Assembly (NCBI GenBank): GCA_965656935.1
Contig: CBFHMG010000014.1
Coordinates: 1 to 51,241, forward strand
Direction of reading: 5' to 3'
DNA from: M30B80 sp965656935
GTDB lineage: Bacteria > Pseudomonadota > Alphaproteobacteria > Rhodobacterales > Rhodobacteraceae
Length of the DNA: 51,241 nt
Position numbers and translations under genes: made by a program
The notes under the pieces: generated by a model
Told to the model about the DNA's origin: nothing
Seen by the model: the letters and a program-made list of their open reading frames with translations, nothing else
Database searches by the model: none
In this document: in pieces, positions 9,428 to 17,405 of the stretch
How the letters are laid out: each line of letters opens with the position of its first letter
Position numbering within the stretch: the stretch's first letter is position 1

Positions 9428-9889
9428 TCACGCGCCATCTACCACGGTGAACAAATTCGGCACCGCAGGGCATGGTGTCAGTTCATTGCGGATCACATCC
9501 GACAGGCGCGTCTGATGCAAGAACACATAGACATGCGCGCTCAGCCCCTCCCAAAGGCGATTGGTCATGCTTTGCGCACGACTGCCCGACACCCCGCCAG
9601 AGGCCCCCGCGCCCGTATGCATCGCGCTCACGGTTTCCTCGACCGCACTGAAAATATCAAAAACGCGGATATCCGTTGCAGGCCGCGCCAAACGGTAGCC
9701 CCCGCCCGGGCCCCGCACGGATTCTACCAAACCCGCACGGCGCAGCTTGACGAAAAGCTGCTCCAGATAGGGCAAGGAGATGTCCTGCCGCTTGGAAATA
9801 TCCGAGAGCGAGACCAACTCATCAGGTGTTTGCAGCGCGAGATCAGAGAGCGCGACCATCGCATAGCGTCCCTTGGTGCTCAATTTCAT
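9428..9889 (-). CDS. iscR: Rrf2-family regulator, IscR-like (lacks the cysteine triad)
   Basis: This 153-aa Rrf2 protein starts MKLSTKGRYAMVALSDLAL and has a winged helix with DISLPYLEQLFVKLRRAGLVESVRGPGGGYRLAR (about 36-69), typical of IscR. The region that in E. coli IscR holds three cluster-binding cysteines (about 91-110 here) contains none; the only cysteine is Cys140 in LTPCPAV, with histidines at 91, 119 and 125. From memory, Rhodobacter sphaeroides IscR is also cysteine-poor and still binds a cluster with unusual ligands. The start at 9889 is set by homology; the open frame upstream runs into the promoter. It is the first gene of the suf operon and probably senses Fe-S status to control it. 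Confidence 0.9.
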   Translation of the reverse strand: MKLSTKGRYAMVALSDLALQTPDELVSLSDISKRQDISLPYLEQLFVKLRRAGLVESVRGPGGGYRLARPATDIRVFDIFSAVEETVSAMHTGAGASGGVSGSRAQSMTNRLWEGLSAHVYVFLHQTRLSDVIRNELTPCPAVPNLFTVVDGA

Positions 9890-9992
9890 TGGAAATTCCC
9901 TCGCATGATGCCGCTTTCCCGTGCCGCATGATTGACCTTTGAGCCAAGCAAGCTTAACTGCGTTCAACCCCCTGCAGAAGTGCTCTGCGGGA

Positions 9993-10009
9993 TTTAGAAT
10001 TGTTCTAGG
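9993..10009. promoter_or_regulatory. Irr-like iron control element candidate
   Basis: The bases TTTAGAATTGTTCTAGG contain a perfect inverted repeat TAGAA-N3-TTCTA (9995-10007). This matches the remembered shape of the Irr/ICE box of alphaproteobacteria (TTTAGAA and TTCTAAA half-sites). It overlaps the inferred -10 element of the iscR-suf promoter, so a bound regulator would block that promoter. Regulator identity is inferred. Confidence 0.55.
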
Positions 10010-10030
10010 TAGGGTGTCGCCTCCCGTCAA
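10002..10030 (-). promoter_or_regulatory. Predicted sigma-70-type promoter of the iscR-suf operon
   Basis: On the minus strand TTGACG (10025-10030) and TAGAAC (10002-10007) are separated by exactly 17 bp, a good housekeeping -35/-10 pair about 113 bp upstream of the iscR start. The -10 lies inside the Irr-like box. A further GTCAA-N4-TTGAC palindrome (10026-10039) overlaps the -35 and may be an additional operator. The divergent hydrolase gene begins at 10068. Confidence 0.55.
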
Positions 10031-10067
10031 GCATTTGACATGCGGCCCCGCCACCAGAGGAGGCACG

Positions 10068-10721
10068 ATGCCCGAGGTCATTTATCCCGGTCCAGAAGGA
10101 CGGCTTGAGGGCCGTTATCACCCGCAAAAGGCCAAGGACGCGCCAATCGCGATCATCCTGCACCCGCATCCGCAATTCGGCGGCACGATGAATAACCGCG
10201 TGGTCTATAACCTGCATTACGCTTTCCATAAGATGGGCTTTACGGTTCTGCGCTTCAATTTCCGTGGCGTGGGCCGCAGCCAGGGCGAATATGACCAAGG
10301 CATTGGCGAATTGAGCGATGCAGCCTCCTCGCTGGATTATCTGCAAGCCATGAATCCCAATTCCAAGCATTGCTGGGTTGCGGGGTTCAGCTTTGGCGCA
10401 TGGATCGGGATGCAGCTTTTGATGCGCCGCCCCGAGATCACGGGCTTCATCTCGGTCGCACCGCCTGCGAATATGTATGATTTCAGCTTCCTCGCGCCTT
10501 GCCCCGCATCGGGTTTGATCATCAATGGCACCAATGACCGCGTGGCCAAGCCGCAAGATACCCGCATTCTCGTCGATAAATTGCACGAGCAAAAAGGCAT
10601 CACCATCACCCATCAGGAGATGGAAGGTGCGGGCCATTTCTTCGAGGATCCCAATATGGATCCGATGATCGAGAATGTGCAGACCTATGTGCGGCGTCGC
10701 CTCACGGAAAACACACGGTAA
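10068..10721 (+). CDS. Alpha/beta hydrolase
   Basis: A 217-aa single-domain alpha/beta hydrolase. It shows HPHPQFGGTMNNRVV near the N-terminus, LRFNFRGVGRSQGEYD, the nucleophile-elbow-like GFSFGAWIG with its serine, and a late GAGHFFED with the expected histidine. The ATG at 10068 follows AGAGGAGG; the frame is open back to 9939 through the iscR promoter and was rejected as start. The gene is divergent from iscR, and the 83-aa gene follows after 6 bp. Substrate is unknown. Confidence 0.85.
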   Translation: MPEVIYPGPEGRLEGRYHPQKAKDAPIAIILHPHPQFGGTMNNRVVYNLHYAFHKMGFTVLRFNFRGVGRSQGEYDQGIGELSDAASSLDYLQAMNPNSKHCWVAGFSFGAWIGMQLLMRRPEITGFISVAPPANMYDFSFLAPCPASGLIINGTNDRVAKPQDTRILVDKLHEQKGITITHQEMEGAGHFFEDPNMDPMIENVQTYVRRRLTENTR

Positions 10722-10727
10722 TCCCAG

Positions 10728-10979
10728 ATGCCCACCATCGCCGAAGAAATCGCCGATAAACTGGCCATCGAGACCATCAAGGCCGCACAAGAAATCGGCG
10801 ATGATCGCTTGATCGAAGAGATCGCGCAAAGCATCGGGGCCTCCTCAACCACCACCGAGGAGGCCTTCCGCACCGCTGTGCGCGTCCGCCTCTCCGAGCA
10901 GCGCGCGCGTAAATTGCTGCAGGAAAAGATCAAAAAGGCGGCAATGGCCACCCAATCCGGCCAGACAGAAGCCCCGTAG
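10728..10979 (+). CDS. Conserved small helical protein, unknown function
   Basis: An 83-aa, highly charged, probably all-helical protein (MPTIAEEIADKLAIETIKAA to TQSGQTEAP) with no signal peptide or membrane segment. It starts 6 bp after the hydrolase stop and probably shares its transcript. I do not recognise a family. Codon use is like its neighbours, which supports it being a real gene. Confidence 0.65.
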   Translation: MPTIAEEIADKLAIETIKAAQEIGDDRLIEEIAQSIGASSTTTEEAFRTAVRVRLSEQRARKLLQEKIKKAAMATQSGQTEAP

Positions 10980-11023
10980 CCTCCCCCGCGCAGGTTTTGC
11001 GAAAATCTGCTAGAAAAGATTCA

Positions 11024-11039
11024 GTATACAATCGTATAC
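11024..11039. promoter_or_regulatory. Candidate operator GTATAC-N4-GTATAC upstream of icd
   Basis: Two GTATAC hexamers, each itself a palindrome, are separated by four bases about 70 bp upstream of the icd start. The arrangement is both a direct and an inverted repeat, typical of a dimeric regulator site. TATAC-type half-sites resemble those of some GntR/FadR-family regulators, but the regulator cannot be named from sequence. Confidence 0.4.
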
Positions 11040-11108
11040 CACTTTCTTTGATGCCCCGTCTGCGCTAGAGACAGGGCAGATACACCCCTATGCTGGAGGG
11101 CCTCCCCC

Positions 11109-12326
11109 ATGAGCAAAATCAAGGTCGCAAACCCCATCGTCGAGATGGATGGCGATGAGATGACCCGCATTATCTGGGATTTCATCAAGCAAAAGCTGAT
11201 CCTGCCCTATCTCGATATTGATCTGCTCTATTATGATCTCGGCATCGAGGAACGCGATCGCACCGATGACCAGATCACGATTGATGCGGCCGAAAAGACC
11301 AAAGAAGTGGGCGTCGCCGTCAAATGCGCGACAATCACCCCCGATGAGGCCCGCGTCGAGGAATTCGGCCTCAAGCGGATGTATCGCAGCCCCAATGGCA
11401 CCATTCGCAATATTCTGGGCGGCGTGATTTTCCGCCAACCCATCATCTGCCAAAACGTCCCCCGCCTTGTTCCAGGCTGGACCAAACCGATTGTGGTGGG
11501 CCGCCATGCCTATGGCGATCAATATCGCGCCACCGATTTCACCTTCCCCGCCGCGGGCAAAATCACGCTGAAATATGAAGGTGAAGACGGCACAATCATC
11601 GAAAAAGAAGTCTTCGATGCCCCCGATGCGGGCGTGACCATGGCGATGTTCAACTTGGATAAATCCATCTATGACTTCGCCCGCGCCTCGCTCAATTACG
11701 GCCTGAATTTGGGCTGGCCTGTCTATCTCTCGACCAAAAACACCATCCTCAAAGCCTATGATGGCCGCTTCAAGGATATCTTCGAGGAGGTTTTCGAGGC
11801 TGAATTCAAAGAGAAATTCGAAGAAGCGGGCATCTGGTACGAGCACCGCTTGATCGATGATATGGTGGCCTCGGCGCTGAAATGGTCGGGCGGCTATGTC
11901 TGGGCCTGCAAAAACTATGACGGCGATGTGCAATCCGATATCGTGGCCCAAGGTTTCGGCTCGCTTGGCCTGATGACCTCAATCCTGATGACACCTGATG
12001 GCAAGATCGTGGAATCCGAGGCCGCTCATGGCACCGTCACCCGCCATTACCGCCAGCACCAAAAGGGCGAACAGACCTCGACCAATTCCATCGCCTCTAT
12101 CTTCGCATGGACGGGCGGGCTGAAACACCGCGCCAAGCTTGATGACAATACCGAGTTGAAGGATTTCGCCGAGACCTTGGAACGCGTCATCGTCGAGACC
12201 GTTGAGGCAGGCGATATGACTAAGGACCTCGCTTTGCTGGTCGGGCCAGATCAGAAATGGCTCACAACCATCGGCTTTCTCGAAAAGATCGACGAGAACC
12301 TGCAAAAAGCCCTCGCCGCCAAATAA
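11109..12326 (+). CDS. icd: NADP-dependent isocitrate dehydrogenase
   Basis: This TCA-cycle enzyme oxidatively decarboxylates isocitrate to 2-oxoglutarate with NADP. The 405-aa product is of the dimeric eukaryote-like type: NPIVEMDGDEMTRIIW at the N-terminus, KRMYRSPNGTIRNILGGVIFRQPI with the substrate-binding Ser/Asn/Arg residues, the TKNTILKAYDGRFKDIFEE stretch and SEAAHGTVTRHYR with the NADP-binding region. The ATG follows GGAGGG. A palindromic GTATAC site lies upstream and a strong hairpin follows the stop, so the gene looks monocistronic. Confidence 0.97.
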   Translation: MSKIKVANPIVEMDGDEMTRIIWDFIKQKLILPYLDIDLLYYDLGIEERDRTDDQITIDAAEKTKEVGVAVKCATITPDEARVEEFGLKRMYRSPNGTIRNILGGVIFRQPIICQNVPRLVPGWTKPIVVGRHAYGDQYRATDFTFPAAGKITLKYEGEDGTIIEKEVFDAPDAGVTMAMFNLDKSIYDFARASLNYGLNLGWPVYLSTKNTILKAYDGRFKDIFEEVFEAEFKEKFEEAGIWYEHRLIDDMVASALKWSGGYVWACKNYDGDVQSDIVAQGFGSLGLMTSILMTPDGKIVESEAAHGTVTRHYRQHQKGEQTSTNSIASIFAWTGGLKHRAKLDDNTELKDFAETLERVIVETVEAGDMTKDLALLVGPDQKWLTTIGFLEKIDENLQKALAAK

Positions 12327-12360
12327 AACGGGCGGCGCCTGCGCGGCCCGCCCCGTTTCT
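12326..12360 (+). terminator. Terminator-like hairpin after icd
   Basis: Directly after the icd stop, AAACGGGCGG pairs imperfectly with CCGCCCCGTTT around a GC-rich loop and is followed by a short T-rich stretch. It is a plausible intrinsic terminator for icd. Confidence 0.5.
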
Positions 12361-12388
12361 TTGTTTCAAAAATACCTCCGCCGGAGGC
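12360..12388. repeat. Short intergenic repeat, copy 1 (CAAAAATAC + TCCGCCGGA)
   Basis: The element reads TTTGTTTCAAAAATACC followed by the palindrome CTCCGCCGGAG. A near-identical copy lies at 42034-42062 and a partial one at 35073-35094. All three sit just after a gene end. Similar AAAAATAC-plus-palindrome sequences are, from memory, common at gene ends in Rhodobacteraceae. Confidence 0.65.
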
Positions 12389-12389
12389 A

Positions 12390-12413
12390 GCGGGCCGCAA
12401 GGCCCGCTTTTTT
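12390..12413 (+). terminator. Intrinsic terminator between icd and DUF1330 gene
   Basis: GCGGGCC-GCAA-GGCCCGC (12390-12407) is a perfect 7-bp stem with a tetraloop, followed by six T residues on the plus strand. It would stop transcripts from icd before they enter the convergent DUF1330/alaS unit. Confidence 0.85.
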
Positions 12414-12703
12414 CATTCCAAGGCTTCGATCAGCACCAGATCCCGCTCCGAGGCGCCCTGCGCATGGCTCAAAGCCTCTTGATATTCTGCGCTCTCATAG
12501 CAGGCCTCGGCCGCCTCAAGGCTCGGAAAAATCGAGATCACATTGCGCGGATGCGCGCGGCCTTCTTTCTGGATGGCCTGACCGCCGCGCGCCAGAAACT
12601 CGCCGCCATGGGCCGCAATCGCCTTGGTGGCCAGGGCTGCATAGCGGCCATAGGCCTCTTCATCCGTCACGGTGACATGGGCCACCCAATAGGCTTTCGG
12701 CAT
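12413..12703 (-). CDS. DUF1330 family protein
   Basis: A 96-aa protein starting MPKAYWVAHVTVTDEEAYGRY, with HGGEFLARGGQ and the SLEAAEACYESAEYQEA stretch, which are the hallmarks of DUF1330, a small ferredoxin-like alpha/beta fold of unknown function. It starts 1 bp after the alaS stop and is probably co-transcribed with it. Nothing in the sequence links it to translation beyond this position. Confidence 0.85.
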   Translation of the reverse strand: MPKAYWVAHVTVTDEEAYGRYAALATKAIAAHGGEFLARGGQAIQKEGRAHPRNVISIFPSLEAAEACYESAEYQEALSHAQGASERDLVLIEALE

Positions 12704-12704
12704 C

Positions 12705-15365
12705 TTATTCTCCCTTGATCACAGCTTCTGCAGCCGCAATCGCGGCCTCGGCATTGGCAGCATCCTTGGCCCCGCCTTGGGCCATATCCGCACGACCTCC
12801 GCCGCCCTTGCCGCCCAATTCGACAACAGCCGCCTTGACCAGATCAACCGCCGACACCTTGGCCGTCATATCCTCGGTCACACCTGCCGCCACGGCCACT
12901 TTGCCATCCGCATCCGCGATCAGCAAAACCGCGCCCGATCCGATCTGCGCCTTATGCGCATCGATCAAACCAGGAAGGTCCTTGCCTGTCACGCCCTGCA
13001 AGACCTGCGACAGGAAGGGCACACCGCCCACATCCCGCGCGGCAGGCGCATCCGCCTTGGCCCCGCCCGACATCGCAACCTGTTTGCGCAATTGCGCCAC
13101 TTCGTTTTGCAGCGCGCGGCGCTCATCCATGAGTGCTTTGACGCGCTCCACCACCTCAGCGCTCGGCGCTTTGAGCATGCCCGCCACTTCGCCGATTTTG
13201 CGGTCTTGCGCCGCGAGATACTCAAATGCCGCCTCACCCGTCAGCGCCTCGATCCGACGCACCCCTGAGGAAGACGCACTGTCACCAAGCGCCACGAAAA
13301 GCCCGATATCGCCCGTCTGCCGCACATGGGTGCCACCGCACAGCTCCAGCGAATAGGTCTGGCCATCGCTGCCCTTGCCCGAGCCATCAAGCAGTCCCAT
13401 CGACACAACGCGAACCTCATCGCCGTATTTCTCGCCGAACAAGGCCTGAGCGCCCAATTCCCGTGCCGCATCAGGTGTCATGATCCGTGTCTCAACCGCG
13501 CCGTTCTGGCGAATGAAGGTGTTCACTTCCGCCTCGACCTTCGCCAATTCCGCAGGCTCCAAGGCTTTGGAATGGCTGAAATCAAAGCGCAAACGATCCG
13601 CCGCATTGAGCGAGCCGCGCTGCGCCACATGATCCCCGAGCGCGCGGCGCAAGGCTTCATGCAGCAAATGCGTTGCGGAATGGTTGGCGCGGATAGTGGT
13701 GCGGCGCGTATGCTCCACCTCCAACTCGGCTGCTTGGCCAAGGGCGATCTCGCCTTCTGTGACTTCGGCGATATGCAGGAAGACACCCGCAATCTTTTTG
13801 GTGTCACTGATCCGCGCGAGGCCCGTCTCGGTGCGGATCAGGCCCGTATCGCCAACCTGCCCCCCCGATTCCGCGTAAAACGGCGTTTGGTTCACCACGA
13901 TCGAGACCTGCTGGCCCGTGCTGGCGGCCTTAACTTCCGACCCTTCCGCGACAAGCGCCAAGACCTGCCCCTCGGCCTTCTCGGTGTCATAGCCCAGGAA
14001 TTCGGTCACACCCTGCTTATCGGCGATATCATACCAGATCGTGGCATCCGCTGCCTCGCCCGAGCCAGACCAAGCCGCGCGCGCCTTGGCTTTCTGCTCT
14101 TCCATGGCCGCATCAAAGCCCTCGGTATCGACCGTGCGGCCCTTTTCGCGCAAAGCGTCCTGCGTCAGATCCAGCGGAAAGCCGAATGTGTCATAAAGCT
14201 TGAACGCGGTCGCGCCGGGCAATTCCGCCGCCTCGGGGAGGTTGGACAATTCATCATCCAACAGCTTCAACCCACGATCCAGCGTGGTGCGGAAGCGCTC
14301 TTCCTCAAGACGCAAAGTCTCGGTGATCAAGGGCTGCGCCTGACCGAGCTCAGGATAGGCCTGCCCCATCTGGCTGACCAGCGCGGGCACAAGGCGATGC
14401 ATCAGCGGGTCTTTCGCGCCAAGCAAATGCGCATGGCGCATCGCGCGGCGCATGATCCGGCGCAAAACATAGCCGCGCCCTTCATTGGAGGGCATCACAC
14501 CATCGGCAAGAAGGAAGGAGCAGGAGCGCAAATGGTCGGCAATCACGCGGTGATGCACGTTTTTCGGACCATCAGGATCAACGCTGGTCGCATGGGCCGA
14601 AGCCTCGATCAACGAGCGCATCAGGTCGGTGTCGTAATTGTCATGTTTGCCTTGTAAAAGCGCGCCAATCCGCTCCAGCCCCATGCCCGTATCGATGGAT
14701 TGCATATCCAGCGCGCGCATCGAGCCGTCTTCGAACTGCTCGTTCTGCATGAAAACAACGTTCCAGATTTCAATGAAACGGTCGCCATCTTCCTCGGCCG
14801 AGCCGGGAGGGCCACCCCAGATATGATCGCCATGGTCATAGAAAATCTCGGTGCAGGGCCCACATGGCCCAGTTGGCCCCATTTGCCAGAAATTATCCGA
14901 GGTCGCGATGCGGATGATCCGGTCTTCCGGCACGCCGAGCTTCTTCCAGATCTCGAAGGCCTCGTCATCGGTATGATAGACCGTGGCCAGAAGGCGCGAT
15001 TTATCGATGCCGAGATCCTTGGTGATCAACTCCCACGCAAAGGGGATCGCTTCTTTCTTGAAGTAATCGCCAAAGCTGAAATTCCCCAGCATTTCAAAGA
15101 AGGTATGGTGGCGCGCGGTATAACCGACATTGTCGAGGTCATTATGCTTGCCGCCTGCACGCACGCATTTTTGGGAGGATGTCGCGCGCGTGTAATCGCG
15201 GGTTTCGACACCTGTGAACAGGTTCTTGAACTGAACCATGCCCGAATTGGTGAACATCAATGTCGGGTCATTGCGCGGCACCAGCGGAGAGCTGTCCACG
15301 ATCTCATGCCCGTTACGTGCAAAAAACTCGAGAAATGTTGAGCGGATATCGTTCAAACTGGCCAT
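12705..15365 (-). CDS. alaS: Alanyl-tRNA synthetase
   Basis: The 886-aa enzyme charges tRNA-Ala and edits Ser/Gly mischarging. The class II aminoacylation domain begins MASLNDIRSTFLEFFARNGH; the editing domain carries HSATHLLHEALR and the zinc motif CGGTHVRQTGDIG; a C-terminal Ala domain with GGKGGGGRADMAQGG closes the protein. Length and domain order are normal. It is leftward, upstream of the DUF1330 gene and downstream of recA, which has its own terminator. Confidence 0.97.
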   Translation of the reverse strand: MASLNDIRSTFLEFFARNGHEIVDSSPLVPRNDPTLMFTNSGMVQFKNLFTGVETRDYTRATSSQKCVRAGGKHNDLDNVGYTARHHTFFEMLGNFSFGDYFKKEAIPFAWELITKDLGIDKSRLLATVYHTDDEAFEIWKKLGVPEDRIIRIATSDNFWQMGPTGPCGPCTEIFYDHGDHIWGGPPGSAEEDGDRFIEIWNVVFMQNEQFEDGSMRALDMQSIDTGMGLERIGALLQGKHDNYDTDLMRSLIEASAHATSVDPDGPKNVHHRVIADHLRSCSFLLADGVMPSNEGRGYVLRRIMRRAMRHAHLLGAKDPLMHRLVPALVSQMGQAYPELGQAQPLITETLRLEEERFRTTLDRGLKLLDDELSNLPEAAELPGATAFKLYDTFGFPLDLTQDALREKGRTVDTEGFDAAMEEQKAKARAAWSGSGEAADATIWYDIADKQGVTEFLGYDTEKAEGQVLALVAEGSEVKAASTGQQVSIVVNQTPFYAESGGQVGDTGLIRTETGLARISDTKKIAGVFLHIAEVTEGEIALGQAAELEVEHTRRTTIRANHSATHLLHEALRRALGDHVAQRGSLNAADRLRFDFSHSKALEPAELAKVEAEVNTFIRQNGAVETRIMTPDAARELGAQALFGEKYGDEVRVVSMGLLDGSGKGSDGQTYSLELCGGTHVRQTGDIGLFVALGDSASSSGVRRIEALTGEAAFEYLAAQDRKIGEVAGMLKAPSAEVVERVKALMDERRALQNEVAQLRKQVAMSGGAKADAPAARDVGGVPFLSQVLQGVTGKDLPGLIDAHKAQIGSGAVLLIADADGKVAVAAGVTEDMTAKVSAVDLVKAAVVELGGKGGGGRADMAQGGAKDAANAEAAIAAAEAVIKGE

Positions 15366-15460
15366 GATGTGGTCGGACTTTCCCTATAAAATGCGAGCGT
15401 GGGACGGTGTAGCCGCAAGGGCAGATACTGTCCACAGGACTTTGCCCGCCATAGAGACGC

Positions 15461-15490
15461 AAAAAGGGCGCAGCCAATGCCGCGCCCTTC
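15461..15490 (-). terminator. Intrinsic terminator of recA
   Basis: On the minus strand AAGGGCGCGGC-ATT-GGCTGCGCCCTTTTT forms a stable stem followed by five T residues, about 25 bp after the recA stop. It separates recA from alaS. Confidence 0.8.
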
Positions 15491-15514
15491 AAGATATCAC
15501 ATGCTTGGCCGCGC

Positions 15515-16594
15515 TCAGTCTTCGAGCATCGCCGCATCATCATCCGCATCGCCACCCATGGCGTCGAAATCCAGACCATGCGCGGCGCGAATTTTATCCT
15601 CGATCTCCATCGCCATGGCCTCGTTTTCCTTCAGGAAGGTCTTGGCATTTTCACGCCCCTGACCGATCCGCTCATCCCCGTAGGAGAACCAAGCACCCGA
15701 TTTCTCGACCACGCCTGCCTTGACGCCCAGATCAAGCAATTCCCCCATTTTGGAGATGCCTTCGCCATACATGATGTCGAATTCGACCTGTTTGAAAGGC
15801 GGGGCCACCTTGTTCTTAACCACTTTGACGCGGGTTGCATTGCCCACCACCTCATCGCGGTCTTTGATCGCGCCAATGCGGCGGATATCAAGGCGCACGG
15901 AGGCATAGAATTTCAGCGCATTACCGCCTGTTGTGGTCTCAGGGCTGCCGAACATCACGCCGATTTTCATCCGGATCTGGTTGATGAAAATCACCATGCA
16001 ATTGGACCGCGAGATTGAGCCTGTCAGTTTGCGCATTGCCTGAGACATCAATCGGGCATGCACGCCGACCGAGCTGTCGCCCATATCGCCTTCTAGTTCG
16101 GATTTCGGTGTCAGCGCCGCGACCGAGTCGACCACAACCATGCTCACCGCGCCCGAGCGCACCAAAGTATCAACAATCTCAAGCGCTTGTTCGCCCGTAT
16201 CTGGCTGCGAGATCAGCAATTCATCAAGATTGACGCCAAGCTTTCTGGCATATTGCGGGTCCAGCGCATGCTCGGCATCTACAAAGGCGCACACGCCGCC
16301 CTTTTTCTGCTCTTCCGCCACGGCATGCAGCGTCAGCGTTGTCTTACCCGAGCTTTCGGGACCGTAAATCTCGATGATACGGCCTTTGGGCAAACCACCG
16401 ATACCCAAAGCGATATCGAGGCCAAGCGAGCCCGTGGAGGTGGCCTCAATGTCGTTCAGAACATTGTCGCCCCCCAATTTCATGATGGAGCCCTTGCCGA
16501 ATTGGCGCTCGATCTGCGCCAATGCGCTGTCGAGCGCTTTTTGTTTGTCTGCGGATTTGCGGTCAGTCATGTCCAGAATATCTGCCATTGCCAT
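15515..16594 (-). CDS. recA: Recombinase RecA
   Basis: RecA forms the ATP-dependent strand-exchange filament and triggers LexA self-cleavage. The 359-aa product has Walker A GPESSGKTT (78-86), the MVVVDSVAALTPKSELEG region with Walker B, and an acidic C-terminus (GGDADDDAAMLED) typical of RecA. A GTTC-N7-GTTC box lies 52 bp upstream of the start, so SOS control is expected. It is the only gene between its own terminator and the divergent sulfotransferase-like gene. Confidence 0.98.
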   Translation of the reverse strand: MAMADILDMTDRKSADKQKALDSALAQIERQFGKGSIMKLGGDNVLNDIEATSTGSLGLDIALGIGGLPKGRIIEIYGPESSGKTTLTLHAVAEEQKKGGVCAFVDAEHALDPQYARKLGVNLDELLISQPDTGEQALEIVDTLVRSGAVSMVVVDSVAALTPKSELEGDMGDSSVGVHARLMSQAMRKLTGSISRSNCMVIFINQIRMKIGVMFGSPETTTGGNALKFYASVRLDIRRIGAIKDRDEVVGNATRVKVVKNKVAPPFKQVEFDIMYGEGISKMGELLDLGVKAGVVEKSGAWFSYGDERIGQGRENAKTFLKENEAMAMEIEDKIRAAHGLDFDAMGGDADDDAAMLED

Positions 16595-16645
16595 GCGTTC
16601 GGCTCCTTATTTCACGTTGCCACGCTGGCGGCAATCGTTGCTCTT

Positions 16646-16660
16646 GTTCACCTCTTGTTC
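16646..16660. promoter_or_regulatory. LexA (SOS) box upstream of recA
   Basis: GTTCACCTCTTGTTC is an exact GTTC-N7-GTTC direct repeat, the alphaproteobacterial LexA consensus. It lies in the recA promoter region, 52 bp before the start codon. Confidence 0.85.
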
Positions 16661-16778
16661 CAGAACATAAATGCAAACAAAATGAGAACATTTCAAGTAA
16701 AATCTTGTGGAACTCACTTTTTCCTGAGATTGGTTAAAGAAGGGTTAGCGTTACGAAATAGGGGTGTGGCTTAGATTT

Positions 16779-17381
16779 ATGCTGGTGTTTTGGAAGCAAA
16801 AATTGGTGATGCTGGCGGTTCCGAAAACGGGAACAACCGCGCTTGAGGCCAGTTTGAAACCCTTTGCCTCGGCGATAATTTCTGACCCGCCGGGCATGAA
16901 ACACGCCTCGCTCAGCCGCTACCGCAATGTGCTGGAGGGATTCTTTGAGCAACGCGGTCGTGCCCCGCATGAGGTGATGGCCGTGATGCGTGAGCCGATT
17001 GATTGGTTGGGCAGTTGGTATCGGTATCGCAGCCGCGACCAGATCGCGGGCAAGCCGAACTCCACCCAAGGCATGGATTTCGACGCATTTGTTGAGGCAT
17101 GGCTGCTGGACAAGCCGCCTGCCTTTGCTCAAGTCGGATCACAAGCCAATTTCCTGACGCCCGATCAGGGACAAGACAGTATTGATCATATTTTCCGCTA
17201 TGATCGGCTGGAGGAGGCTGTCCGTTTTCTTGAAGACAGGCTCGGCACCAGCCTTGAATTGCCGCGCCGAAATGTGTCGCCTCAAAAAGATTTGCAGCTC
17301 TCCCCAGCAATCGAGGCGCGTTTGCGCAGCGAGGCGGCGGCGGAATTCAGTCTTTGGGATGAGGTCTGCCAGAAAAAATAG
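16779..17381 (+). CDS. Sulfotransferase-family protein
   Basis: A 200-aa protein with the PAPS-binding-like loop VPKTGTTALEASL near residue 13-25, the second-half motif VMAVMREPIDWLGSWYRYR (the R-x-P-x-D/E-x-x-S type 3'-phosphate-binding region) and a downstream FRYDRLEEAVRFLE. These suggest a sulfotransferase fold transferring sulfate from PAPS. It may start at this ATG or five codons upstream at a GTG (16764); no strong ribosome site decides. It is divergent from recA and convergent with cckA. The acceptor is unknown, perhaps a surface polysaccharide. Confidence 0.75.
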   Translation: MLVFWKQKLVMLAVPKTGTTALEASLKPFASAIISDPPGMKHASLSRYRNVLEGFFEQRGRAPHEVMAVMREPIDWLGSWYRYRSRDQIAGKPNSTQGMDFDAFVEAWLLDKPPAFAQVGSQANFLTPDQGQDSIDHIFRYDRLEEAVRFLEDRLGTSLELPRRNVSPQKDLQLSPAIEARLRSEAAAEFSLWDEVCQKK

Positions 17382-17405
17382 CCCCAAGCAGCTCTGCCCT
17401 GCCGC

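Noticed and set aside
16734..16748. TTAA-N7-TTAG as a CtrA site before the sulfotransferase gene
   Set aside because: The second half-site deviates from TTAAC, so the match is too weak to annotate.
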